A DNA stretch of 18,085 bases from Clostridia bacterium (GCA_017503885.1 JAFVSF010000085.1:1-18085), one strand, 5' to 3'. Positions 7,552-15,154 are shown, counted from the stretch's first letter. Notes: generated by a model from the sequence alone, not told the origin. Numbers and translations are program-made.

Positions 7552-9783
7552 TTACACACTCTCGTGGAAAGTACGGCTAATAACTTCTCTTTGTTGCTCA
7601 CGAGAAAGTTTATTAAAGTTTACTGCATAACCAGATACTCTTATCGTAAGGTTAGGATAATCTTCTGGGTTTTCATACGCCTTAATAAGGGTTTCTCTAT
7701 TCATAACGTTTACGTTAATGTGATGTGCTGATTTTGCAAAATACCCGTCGAGAATTGTTACGAGATTTGTATATCTTTCCTCATCAGTTCTGCCAAGGGC
7801 TTCTGGAGTAATGGAAAACGTATTAGAAATACCATCACGGCAGTCCTCATAACTAATTTTTGCAACCGAGTTAAGCGATGCGAGCGCACCGTTTTCTTCA
7901 CGATTATGCATAGGGTTTGCACCAGGAGCAAAAGGCGTGTATGCTTTTCTTCCGTCTGGAGTTGCACCAGTATGTTTACCATACATTACGTTAGAAGTAA
8001 TTGTGAGAACCGATAAAGTGTGAATTGCTCCTCTATAAGCAGGAGTTTTTCTAAGTTCGGTTATCATAGTATGCGTAAGGTCTTTTGCAATGAGGTCTAC
8101 TCTATCGTCATCATTGCCGTATTTAGGAAAACTTCCTTCAGTTACGAAATCTATTACGTATCCCCTTTCATCTTTAACAGTTTTCACCTTTGCGTATTTA
8201 ATAGCACTGAGCGAATCTGCAACTACCGAAAGACCTGCGATACCAAACGCCATAAAACGCTCTACCTCAGTATCGTGAAGAGCCATTTGCACTTTTTCAT
8301 ACGCATATTTATCGTGTGAATGGTGAATTACGTTCATTGTATTAACGTAAAGGTTTGCAAGCCAACCCATATAAACGTCAAAACGCTTTTGAACTTCATC
8401 AAAATCAAGAACTTCAGATGTTAAAACTGGCATTTGAGGGCCTATATGTATTCCACTTGTGGTATCATAACCACCGTTTATAGCAATGAGCAAGAGTTTA
8501 GCCAAATTGCATCTTGCACCAAAGAATTGCATTTGTTTACCAATTCTCATTGCAGAAACACAACAAGCAATAGCATAGTCGTCCCCATAAACAGGACGCA
8601 TTACGTCATCATTTTCGTATTGAATTGAATCGGTATCTACCGACACTTTAGCACAAAAACGTTTAAACGGTTCTGGAAGACTGTTAGACCATAAAACAGT
8701 GAGGTTTGGTTCTGGGGAAGAACCTAAAGTATAAAGTGTATGAAGTATTCTAAAGCAACCCTTAGTAACAAGCGTTCTTCCGTCTTCTCCCATACCACCA
8801 ACTGCTTCGGTTATCCACATTGGATCACCACCGAAAAGTTCGTTATATTCTGGAGTTCTTAAATGGCGTGCAATACGAAGTTTTATAACGAAATCATCGA
8901 AAATCTCTTGAACACCATCTTCAGTTAAAACTCCGTTTGCTAAATCACGTTCTGCATAGATATCAAAGAAAGTGCTTACTCTTCCTAAAGACATTGCTGC
9001 ACCGTTTTGCTCTTTTATTGCTGCAAGATAAGCAAAATACGTCCATTGCACTGCTTCTTTTAAGTTCTTTGCAGGCTCGCTAATATCATAGCCGTATATT
9101 TGTGCCATTTCTTTGAGCATACCAAGGAAAAGAATTTGTTTGTAAAGTTCTTCTGCCTTCCTTAAATTTTCACCTACAAAAACAGATTCTGCTAACTTTG
9201 CCTTATCCTTTTTCTTCTCTTCTATAAGACGGTCGACGCCATAAAGAGCAACACGGCGATAATCACCAATTATTCTTCCTCTTCCATACGCATCAGGAAG
9301 ACCTGTAATAACGTGAGATTTACGTGCAAGACGCATATTTTCCGTATACATACGGAATACACCGTCGTTATGGGTTGTACGATAACGGAATTCCTCTTCT
9401 ATCTTTGGACTGAGTTTATATCCGTATGCCTCGCATGCTTGGCGTGCCATCCTCATTCCTCCAAAAGGATTTACACCCCTTTTTAAAGGACGGTTTGTTT
9501 GCATACCAACAATAATCTCGTTTTCTTTGTCTATATATCCTGCAGGATAACTCAAAAGTGAAGAAACAGTTGCCGTATCTATATCTAACACACCACCAGA
9601 CTGTCTTTCTAAAGCAAATAAAGCCTCAACCTTTTTCATCATTTCTTTGGTACGCTTTGTCGGTTTTGCTAAAAAAGAATCGTCCCCCTTGTACTCTTTG
9701 TAGTTGGTCTGTATAAAATCACGAACGTCTATTTCGTTTTGCCACTTACCACTTTTAAAACCTGCCCAATTTATATGCTTCAT
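7552..9783 (-). CDS. pflB: Formate C-acetyltransferase (pyruvate formate-lyase)
   Basis: This cytosolic glycyl-radical enzyme converts pyruvate and CoA to acetyl-CoA and formate during anaerobic growth, and also supplies formate for 10-formyl-tetrahydrofolate. The 743-residue length is typical. Catalytic landmarks are Cys407-Cys408 in IACCVSAM and radical-bearing Gly718 in RVSGYAV; the radical-domain region NVNVMNRETL near 690-699 is also clear. A strong ribosome site (AGGGAGGT, 9788-9795) lies 4 nt before ATG 9783. The gene has a perfect consensus promoter and a leader of about 140 nt carrying a ZTP riboswitch with an intrinsic terminator, so expression should rise when purine one-carbon units run short. 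Confidence 0.98.
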   Translation of the reverse strand: MKHINWAGFKSGKWQNEIDVRDFIQTNYKEYKGDDSFLAKPTKRTKEMMKKVEALFALERQSGGVLDIDTATVSSLLSYPAGYIDKENEIIVGMQTNRPLKRGVNPFGGMRMARQACEAYGYKLSPKIEEEFRYRTTHNDGVFRMYTENMRLARKSHVITGLPDAYGRGRIIGDYRRVALYGVDRLIEEKKKDKAKLAESVFVGENLRKAEELYKQILFLGMLKEMAQIYGYDISEPAKNLKEAVQWTYFAYLAAIKEQNGAAMSLGRVSTFFDIYAERDLANGVLTEDGVQEIFDDFVIKLRIARHLRTPEYNELFGGDPMWITEAVGGMGEDGRTLVTKGCFRILHTLYTLGSSPEPNLTVLWSNSLPEPFKRFCAKVSVDTDSIQYENDDVMRPVYGDDYAIACCVSAMRIGKQMQFFGARCNLAKLLLIAINGGYDTTSGIHIGPQMPVLTSEVLDFDEVQKRFDVYMGWLANLYVNTMNVIHHSHDKYAYEKVQMALHDTEVERFMAFGIAGLSVVADSLSAIKYAKVKTVKDERGYVIDFVTEGSFPKYGNDDDRVDLIAKDLTHTMITELRKTPAYRGAIHTLSVLTITSNVMYGKHTGATPDGRKAYTPFAPGANPMHNREENGALASLNSVAKISYEDCRDGISNTFSITPEALGRTDEERYTNLVTILDGYFAKSAHHINVNVMNRETLIKAYENPEDYPNLTIRVSGYAVNFNKLSREQQREVISRTFHESV

Positions 9784-9815
9784 CTCTACCTCCCTCGCCA
9801 GATTGTCTTTACAAC

Positions 9816-9851
9816 AAAAAAGGACAAACCAGCTTATACACTGATCTGCCC
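9816..9851 (-). terminator. Riboswitch-controlled terminator in the pflB leader
   Basis: On the minus strand, 9851-9841 (GGGCAGATCAG) pairs with 9832-9822 (CTGGTTTGTCC) over 11 bp with three G-U wobbles, closing a loop of 8 nt. Six T residues (9821-9816) follow. The first four bases, GGGC, are also the 3' strand of riboswitch stem P3, so ligand-stabilised P3 and the terminator compete. Confidence 0.8.
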
Positions 9852-9917
9852 AGACGGTCGGCGAAACACTTTTACATTCCCTTGCGGTACTCCGCTTCTC
9901 CGTCAGTTATGTAAAAG
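9846..9917 (-). promoter_or_regulatory. ZTP (ZMP/ZTP, pfl-motif) riboswitch
   Basis: The minus-strand leader shows every part of this class. P1 is CTTTTACAT (9917-9909) with ATGTAAAAG (9877-9869), a perfect 9-bp stem. J1/2 carries ACTGACGG (9907-9900). The P2 hairpin is GCGG-AGTA-CCGC (9895-9884), followed by GGGA. The 3' domain GCCGACCGTCTGGGCAG (9862-9846) forms P3 (GCC with GGC). GACGG (9904-9900) can pair with CCGTC (9857-9853) in the P3 loop to make the pseudoknot. Known members bind ZMP/ZTP, which build up when 10-formyl-THF is limiting, and are usually ON switches. The overlap with the terminator at 9816-9851 fits ON control of pflB-pflA. Confidence 0.92.
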
Positions 9918-9930
9918 CTTTGATATTTGT

Positions 9931-9959
9931 ATTATAACACCAAACGTTAATTTTGTCAA
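9931..9959 (-). promoter_or_regulatory. Consensus sigma-A promoter of pflB-pflA
   Basis: On the minus strand a perfect TTGACA (9954-9959) and a perfect TATAAT (9931-9936) are separated by 17 nt. The predicted start near 9924 lies a few nt before riboswitch stem P1. It begins about 27 bp after the kinase stop codon, so pflB has its own transcript. Confidence 0.9.
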
Positions 9960-9985
9960 TGGGAAAATTAAAAATTTTCACTCTT

Positions 9986-11074
9986 TTAATATTTATCGAT
10001 TATATTGCACATTTTATCATAGCCAGCGTGCATATCTTTAACGAGTTTAAACTGAGTTCTTGTCCTATCTAAATTTTGACCTTCTCTTGAAGTTCTAAAA
10101 TAAACGTCGCCGTCTAAATAGTCGGATAAAAATCTAATTCCGCACTCGTAAGTCATTAAAATAGCACCCATAGGAAGTGTTTTACGCTCAATATCAGTTA
10201 TTGTATCGCCAAATACACTTAAATAACCCTTAACGTACTCTTCATATAAAGGCATACTAAAAATTACTTTTTCCGTCTCTGGAGTATCTTCTAAACAAGG
10301 ATTGCAACCAAATCTTATAGAATCGCCAAAGTCGTAACAAATACTGCCAGGCATCATTGTATCGAGGTCTATTACGCAAACTGCCTTATCCGTTTTAGTG
10401 TCAATTAATACGTTGTTGAGTTTTGTGTCGTTATGGGTAACTCTCCAAGGCATTTTGCCACTACTTAAAAGGTCTACTATTGTAGAAACGTATTTTTCTT
10501 GAGAAAGTGCAAAATCAATCTCTGCTTTTACGTCTTTTGCCCTATTAAACTTATCAAGTGCAAGCGATTTCTTAAAGTTTTCAAATCTAATTACGGTGTT
10601 ATGGAAATTAGGCAACACTTCAAAAAGTTTATCACTTTCAAATCTATCTAAAAGTTGAGCAAATTTACCAAAGGCAACTGCACTTTCATAAAAATGTTCA
10701 GGTTTTTCAACAACGTCGTAACCCAAAGCGTTTTCTATGAAAACGTACACCCTGTAATATTCGTCGTCTTCAGTTTTGTAATAAACTTTTCCGTCGTGAG
10801 TGCGAACGAGCGTAAGCGACTCTCTCAATGGATCGCCACCCCTTTTTTCTATCTCTGCACGATTAAACTCCGTAACGAGTTTAATATTATTCATAAGACC
10901 TTCTACGTTGGTAAAAAGTTTTGAATTTATCTTTTGAAGAATATATCTCTTTTTGCCTTTTGCAGTATTAAATACTGCACAATAAGTTCTATTTATGTGC
11001 CCACTTCCGTATGGCTCGCACGAAACAAATTCGCCATCTATTTGAAAGTTTTTTAAAATTTCGTTAAGTTGCAT
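9986..11074 (-). CDS. N-acetylhexosamine 1-kinase-like phosphotransferase
   Basis: This is a kinase of the aminoglycoside phosphotransferase/choline-kinase fold. The 362-residue protein closely resembles NahK of bifidobacteria, which phosphorylates GlcNAc or GalNAc at C1 in the lacto-N-biose salvage pathway. Visible features are the nucleotide loop GSGHINRTY (23-31), the catalytic loop THNDTKLNNV with Asp216 (213-222) and the metal-binding CVIDLDT (233-239, Asp236 or Asp238). No lacto-N-biose phosphorylase or sugar transporter is adjacent, so the substrate is inferred from similarity only. ATG 11074 follows GGGG with a 6-nt gap. A consensus minus-strand promoter lies about 220 bp upstream, leaving a long leader that spans the structured element at 11093-11274. 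Confidence 0.78.
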   Translation of the reverse strand: MQLNEILKNFQIDGEFVSCEPYGSGHINRTYCAVFNTAKGKKRYILQKINSKLFTNVEGLMNNIKLVTEFNRAEIEKRGGDPLRESLTLVRTHDGKVYYKTEDDEYYRVYVFIENALGYDVVEKPEHFYESAVAFGKFAQLLDRFESDKLFEVLPNFHNTVIRFENFKKSLALDKFNRAKDVKAEIDFALSQEKYVSTIVDLLSSGKMPWRVTHNDTKLNNVLIDTKTDKAVCVIDLDTMMPGSICYDFGDSIRFGCNPCLEDTPETEKVIFSMPLYEEYVKGYLSVFGDTITDIERKTLPMGAILMTYECGIRFLSDYLDGDVYFRTSREGQNLDRTRTQFKLVKDMHAGYDKMCNIIDKY

Positions 11075-11092
11075 AATTATCCCCTTTTTTAT

Positions 11093-11281
11093 GGCTATGT
11101 CACAGCGTATGACTGATTAAATTTAAAGGGTTAGATACGAGCAAGACGGGACTTTTGCGAGATTTTTGCAAGGGAATTACCTTGTTGGTAATCGGAATTG
11201 CAAAAAGCCGTAAAAAGACTAGTATTGCGAAGTAGATAAACCTTTAAATATCAGTCACAAGTTGTGATAGAGCCTTTTTTT
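11093..11281 (+). ncRNA. Structured RNA element of unknown class (~190 nt; strand uncertain)
   Basis: A long-range stem closes the element. 11093-11104 pairs with 11263-11274 (one A-G mismatch, one G-U). After a small internal loop, 11111-11129 pairs with 11241-11256 with only a 3-nt bulge (11118-11120). The apical part has ACGG/CCGT (11146-11149, 11208-11211), TTTTTGCAA/TTGCAAAAA (11163-11171, 11198-11206), a GGGA/CGGA internal loop and an ATTACC-TTGTT-GGTAAT hairpin (11176-11192). Seven T residues (11275-11281) directly follow the closing stem. The plus strand is favoured by that T-tract, by the G-U pair and by purine-rich unpaired segments. Against it, the strongest promoter nearby is on the minus strand. 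The shape (closing stem, open bubble, apical stem) is reminiscent of 6S RNA, and raiA-type RNA is another candidate; neither is established here. Confidence 0.55.
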
Positions 11282-11294
11282 ATAATTTGGCTAA

Positions 11295-11323
11295 TTTATA
11301 CCATTCTTCATTCTAATTGTCAA
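11295..11323 (-). promoter_or_regulatory. Sigma-A promoter reading toward the NahK-like gene
   Basis: On the minus strand TTGACA (11318-11323), a 17-nt spacer and TATAAA (11295-11300) form a near-perfect promoter. Transcription from about 11288 would run through the whole structured element before reaching the kinase ATG at 11074. Confidence 0.75.
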
Positions 11324-11349
11324 TAACACCCTTTAATTTATGTAACTTT

Positions 11350-11378
11350 ATATAAATTTTAGAAAACCTTGCATAATA
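11350..11378 (+). promoter_or_regulatory. Candidate forespore (sigma-G/F-type) promoter of the ger operon
   Basis: CATAATA (11372-11378) matches the sigma-G -10 consensus CATACTA at six of seven positions. ATATA (11350-11354) lies 17 nt upstream as a possible -35. The position suits a transcript starting near 11385, ahead of ATG 11405. In such AT-rich DNA this could be chance. Confidence 0.35.
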
Positions 11379-11404
11379 ATTCACAAGTTAAAAATACTTT
11401 GCTT

Positions 11405-12841
11405 ATGAAAATAAGTGATGATTTAAACTATAACGTGAAAATTTTAAAAACTATTACAAGCAGTGACGATATAGTTTTTTTTGAGTTTTTAATAGGAGAC
11501 TTAAACGCAGTTGCCGTTTACGTAGATTCTATAACCGATAGAGAAACCCTAGGATTAGAATTAATTGCTCCACTTAGAAGGGCAAATCCCGAATACTCGG
11601 TAAAAAAACTATCAAAATCGGTAAACCTTGCCAATATCGAAATAAAACAAACTATAAACGAGAGCGTTACAGACATCTTATCTGGAAAAACACTCGTTTT
11701 TTTTGATGGAAAACAAGGTGCACTCTCTGCCGACCTTAAAAAATTTGAAGTTAGAGCCATATCCGAGCCTCCAACAGGTCTAACGATAAAAGGACCTAGA
11801 AACGGCTTTAACGAAAGCATAAAATCAAATTTAAGCCTTGTTAGAAGATATATAAAATCACCAGACTTAAAGGTTGAAAATTTTCAAAAAGGAAAATATA
11901 CGCAAACGGATATCTCTCTTATTTACATTGACGGAATAGCAAAAGATGAATTAGTTCAAAAAATAAGAAAAAAACTGGAAAAAATAAGCATTGACGGCAT
12001 ACCAGACAGTTCATACGTAGCAAAAATATTAAACGAGCGAAAGACATCACTATTCAAACAAACAGGCTCTACCGAAAGACCTGACGTTTTGATGGAAAGA
12101 CTTTTAGAAGGGCGTGTGGCAATTCTAGTAGACGGCTCGCCGTTTGCAATAACTCTACCATACCTAATGCTTGAGGATTTGCAAGCGTCGGAAGATTATT
12201 ACGTTTCAAAATATCGAGCCAACCTAGTGAGGTCATTAAGAGTTATAGCAATATTATTTTCAATATTTTTACCAGGTATTTTCGTTGCCGTACAACTTTT
12301 CCACCTACAACTAATCCCCTTGAATTTTTTATTGACTATTGTCAATAGCATTAAAGAAATTCCGTTATCACCAAGCGTAGAAATGTTTTTTGTCTTGATG
12401 ATTTTTGAAATTTTGAACGAAACGAGCGTAAGAATGCCTAAATACGTTGGCATGGCTCTTGCAGTAGTCGGGGCTTTAGTACTAGGCGAAACAGCAGTAA
12501 ACGCCGGCATAGTTTCCACCCCTGCTATACTTATTATGGCAATATCGGGAATAAGCATTTACGCCATTCCAGAACTTGTAGAAACAACTTCTGTTTTAAG
12601 GCTACTCTGTCTAATTGTTGCAGGCTCAATGGGTGCTTACGGAATGGTGCTTTTCATCGCTTTTATACTTTGTTATCTTTGCTCTATCGACAACTACGGC
12701 GTGGCCTATACTGCACCTTACGCTCCGTTTATTGCAAACGACTTGCAAGACGGAATATTTATGGAAAACGTAATAGGTATGACCAATCGCCCCGAATCTA
12801 TCGGCTCAAAAAACAAAAGGAGGCAAAAGTTTAGTAAATGA
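11405..12841 (+). CDS. gerAA: Spore germinant receptor subunit A (GerAA/GerKA family)
   Basis: This is the A subunit of a nutrient germinant receptor in the spore inner membrane. From ATG 11405 it has 478 residues: a soluble N-terminal region (about 1-270) with the family motifs EPPTGLTIKGPRNGF (121-135) and EGRVAILVDGSPF (235-247), then a membrane domain with spans near 277-300, 322-338, 348-368, 371-390 and 397-426, and a short basic tail. A longer in-frame TTG start at 11369 is possible but coincides with the candidate forespore -10 box. Neither start has a Shine-Dalgarno sequence. Its TGA overlaps the gerAB ATG. The germinant cannot be predicted. Confidence 0.92.
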   Translation: MKISDDLNYNVKILKTITSSDDIVFFEFLIGDLNAVAVYVDSITDRETLGLELIAPLRRANPEYSVKKLSKSVNLANIEIKQTINESVTDILSGKTLVFFDGKQGALSADLKKFEVRAISEPPTGLTIKGPRNGFNESIKSNLSLVRRYIKSPDLKVENFQKGKYTQTDISLIYIDGIAKDELVQKIRKKLEKISIDGIPDSSYVAKILNERKTSLFKQTGSTERPDVLMERLLEGRVAILVDGSPFAITLPYLMLEDLQASEDYYVSKYRANLVRSLRVIAILFSIFLPGIFVAVQLFHLQLIPLNFLLTIVNSIKEIPLSPSVEMFFVLMIFEILNETSVRMPKYVGMALAVVGALVLGETAVNAGIVSTPAILIMAISGISIYAIPELVETTSVLRLLCLIVAGSMGAYGMVLFIAFILCYLCSIDNYGVAYTAPYAPFIANDLQDGIFMENVIGMTNRPESIGSKNKRRQKFSK

Positions 12842-13917
12842 CTGCAAACAAAATGAAATTAAGGCAAATATGCCTTTTTATTATAACTTTTTCTTTGGTT
12901 ACTAAAATTATAATTTTACCATCTGTTTTGGCTGGTTATTCTAAAGAAAGCCTTTGGATTTCTGCTTTAATTAATTTTATAATAGACGGAGGTATGCTAT
13001 TTTTTATTTTAAAAATGGGCGATAAATTTAAAGGTCTTACCTTTTTTCAAATCCTCAAAGAAAACCTTGGCGAAACTGCAACTAAAATAGTTCTTTTTTT
13101 ATATTTTGTATACTTTTTACTAAAAGCATATTCGCCTATTATGGAGCAAAAGAGTTTTATAGAAATTGCCCTTTACGAAACCACTCACGTTGTTTGGATA
13201 TTTATACCAATATTTTTAATAAGCACGTTTTTCTCCTACAAAGGACTTAAAACTTTAGGTAGGCTTTCCGACGTTTTAATTTGGTTTACTGCTTTTTCTT
13301 TTATAGTTCTTATAAGCCTTTCTTTGCCTGCTTCAAATCCGTCAAATCTATTGCCGATTATAGGTATTCCTTTTAAAAATATTTTAAAAGGAAGTTTCTT
13401 TAGTAGCCTTTGGTTTTTTGATAGCACTTATCTTTTATTTTTAATTGGTTGCTTTAAGCGTGAACGCCTTTCTAAAACGAAAATTATGCTATCTTTTGGA
13501 ATTTGCGTTATCGCTGTTTTAATATTTATGGCAGTGCTTTATAGTGAGTTTGGTTCTATAACTGAAAGGCAGTCTTTTGCTCCTATTAAAATGGGAAAAT
13601 ATTTTCTTTCAGTGTCAAATTCAGGCAGAATTGACTACGCTGCAGGCATTTCTCTTGCTATAGTGTGCGTTTTTGCCGTTACTCTTCCACTAGTGTTTTC
13701 AACGTTGTGTCTAAGCCACGTATTCAATTTTCCTCATAAAATAATCCCCTGCTTAATAACAAACGGCTTAATGACAATACTATTTTTAACAACTCAAAAT
13801 TACTATTTTGAAACTTTTAAAGTCATGCAATATTATATAGTATATTTTCTTATTTTTATGGCGTACGTTTTGCCGTTTGTACTCATGTTTTTTAAACGAG
13901 GGAGGAAAACCACGTGA
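12838..13917 (+). CDS. gerAB: Spore germinant receptor subunit B (GerAB family, APC-type)
   Basis: This is the integral membrane B subunit, of the GerAB family within the amino acid-polyamine-cation (APC) superfamily and thought to hold the germinant site. The 359-residue protein is almost entirely hydrophobic, with about ten membrane spans beginning at residues 8-32 and ending at 335-353, then a short basic C-terminus. It starts within the gerAA stop codon (ATGA overlap at 12838-12841). AAAAGGAGG at 12815-12823 is rather far (14 nt) from this ATG; ATG 12853 is an alternative start. The gene ends overlapping the gerAC GTG, so A, B and C are translationally coupled. Confidence 0.92.
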   Translation: MTANKMKLRQICLFIITFSLVTKIIILPSVLAGYSKESLWISALINFIIDGGMLFFILKMGDKFKGLTFFQILKENLGETATKIVLFLYFVYFLLKAYSPIMEQKSFIEIALYETTHVVWIFIPIFLISTFFSYKGLKTLGRLSDVLIWFTAFSFIVLISLSLPASNPSNLLPIIGIPFKNILKGSFFSSLWFFDSTYLLFLIGCFKRERLSKTKIMLSFGICVIAVLIFMAVLYSEFGSITERQSFAPIKMGKYFLSVSNSGRIDYAAGISLAIVCVFAVTLPLVFSTLCLSHVFNFPHKIIPCLITNGLMTILFLTTQNYYFETFKVMQYYIVYFLIFMAYVLPFVLMFFKRGRKTT

Positions 13918-15143
13918 AATTTTTAAGGTCTAAATTTTTACTTATTGCAACTGCCTTTGTTTTTATTTTATTTATGACTAACGACTTTGGGTTGGTAAAC
14001 ATCGAAAGAACGGCAATTATAATGGCGATTGGCATAGACTTCGACAAAGAAAACAAGGAATATGAAGTAACTGCACAAATCGCAATACCAGAACCTTCTT
14101 CTACAGCCTCTGGCGAAAACAACGACTCCCTCATTAGCGAAAAAGGGAAAACTATTGCCTCTGCCATTGATAAAATAGGCATAAACACTGGTTGGTATCC
14201 TATGCTTTCATTTTGCAACCTCGTTTTAATAGGCAACTCTTTATTAGAGCAAAACGTAATGGAATCGATAAATTATTTTGTGCGTACTGACAAAATTCAA
14301 GATTCTGCTTATATCGCCACGTGTGACGGAAAAGCAAAAGATTTCTTATCTTCTAGCACTCCACTTGACTCTATATCTTCTCTTACAATTCAAAAAATAC
14401 TAGGAAAGGACATTGCAAAACTTGACAGAATAGCAAATATAAGCATAAAAAACTTCGTTCAAATGTACTACTCAAAATCTAAAAGTGGCTACATGCCCCT
14501 ACTCAAGAAAATAAAAGTTGAAAAATCTCCTGAAGGTAGTTCTGGTGGAAGTTCAAGTGGTGGATCAAGTGGAGGCTCGAACGGAACGTCTGACAAACAA
14601 GGAAAAGACCAATACGTTTTTGACGCTACCTATACCTCTATTTTTAGCGACGGATATATGGTAGAAACTTTAACGCCAGAAGAAACTCTTATGTTTAATA
14701 TTAAACATAAAAACGCATTAGACACATATATTAGCCTTGATGAAATAGAGATAAACGGCAAAAAGACCTCTGCCATGCTGGGTGTTAACGAACACACTAA
14801 AAAATATAAATTTAAAATTGAAAACGGTTTGCCCGTGTACTGTATAGATTTAAATTTTTACTGCAAGTTTGAAGATGCAAATATGCAAGTTGACGTTTCA
14901 AATTTAAACCCTACGGCAGAAATTCCCAAAGAAGTTTTAAAAATAGCCGAAGAAAAAATCACAAAGACTATTAACGACCTATTTGACAAATTAAAAAGGT
15001 CTAAATGCGATTTATTCCAAGTTGAAGATGCTCTATACCAAAAGTATTATTCGCATTATTCAAAATTATCTGGCTTAACCCTTGAAAAACTACAACTAAA
15101 AGCCACGATTAAATGCCAAAGCGAAAAAAGCACAAGGCTATAA
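13914..15143 (+). CDS. gerAC: Spore germinant receptor subunit C (GerAC family), lacking the usual lipobox
   Basis: This is the C subunit, which normally is a lipoprotein on the outer face of the spore inner membrane. The 409-residue protein has an N-terminal hydrophobic segment (8-21), then the family-typical IERTAIIMAIGIDFDKE (30-46) and a C-terminal three-domain GerAC body (CKFEDANMQVDVSN, 317-330). The expected lipobox Cys is absent: the region around residues 18-26 reads ILFMTNDFG, and the first Cys is Cys101. It may therefore be held by an uncleaved signal anchor. A Gly/Ser-rich linker occupies about residues 207-224. GTG 13914 follows GGGAGG (13900-13905) with an 8-nt gap and overlaps the gerAB stop. 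Confidence 0.88.
   Translation: MKFLRSKFLLIATAFVFILFMTNDFGLVNIERTAIIMAIGIDFDKENKEYEVTAQIAIPEPSSTASGENNDSLISEKGKTIASAIDKIGINTGWYPMLSFCNLVLIGNSLLEQNVMESINYFVRTDKIQDSAYIATCDGKAKDFLSSSTPLDSISSLTIQKILGKDIAKLDRIANISIKNFVQMYYSKSKSGYMPLLKKIKVEKSPEGSSGGSSSGGSSGGSNGTSDKQGKDQYVFDATYTSIFSDGYMVETLTPEETLMFNIKHKNALDTYISLDEIEINGKKTSAMLGVNEHTKKYKFKIENGLPVYCIDLNFYCKFEDANMQVDVSNLNPTAEIPKEVLKIAEEKITKTINDLFDKLKRSKCDLFQVEDALYQKYYSHYSKLSGLTLEKLQLKATIKCQSEKSTRL
14532..14590 (+). repeat. Gly/Ser low-complexity coding repeat inside gerAC
   Basis: Short degenerate repeats of GGN/AGT/TCA codons encode a run of SSGG-type units (about residues 207-224). It separates the N-terminal and central domains of the C subunit and probably forms a flexible, length-variable linker. 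Confidence 0.7.
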
Positions 15144-15154
15144 ATAACACATTA

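Noticed and set aside
7551..7601. Extended N-terminus for pflA starting at 7601
   Set aside because: The extra 17 residues lie in the coding end of pflB and are unlike the PflA family; ATG 7550 gives the normal N-terminus.
8020..8319. Plus-strand reading frame of 99 codons opposite pflB
   Set aside because: It lies antisense to a highly conserved part of pflB, has no ribosome-binding site and encodes no recognisable protein.
9961..9980. AT-rich inverted repeat after the NahK-like gene as a terminator
   Set aside because: The stem is almost entirely A-T and weak and has no distinct U-tract; it also abuts the pflB -35 box.
11369..11404. TTG start for gerAA at 11369
   Set aside because: It has no ribosome-binding site and overlaps the candidate forespore -10 box; ATG 11405 keeps all family sequence. 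Not fully excluded.
12199..12558. Minus-strand reading frame of 119 codons opposite gerAA
   Set aside because: It mirrors the membrane domain of gerAA; its composition is a by-product of the hydrophobic codons on the other strand.
13892..14236. Minus-strand reading frame of 114 codons opposite gerAB/gerAC
   Set aside because: It is antisense to clear gerAC coding sequence, with no promoter or Shine-Dalgarno sequence.
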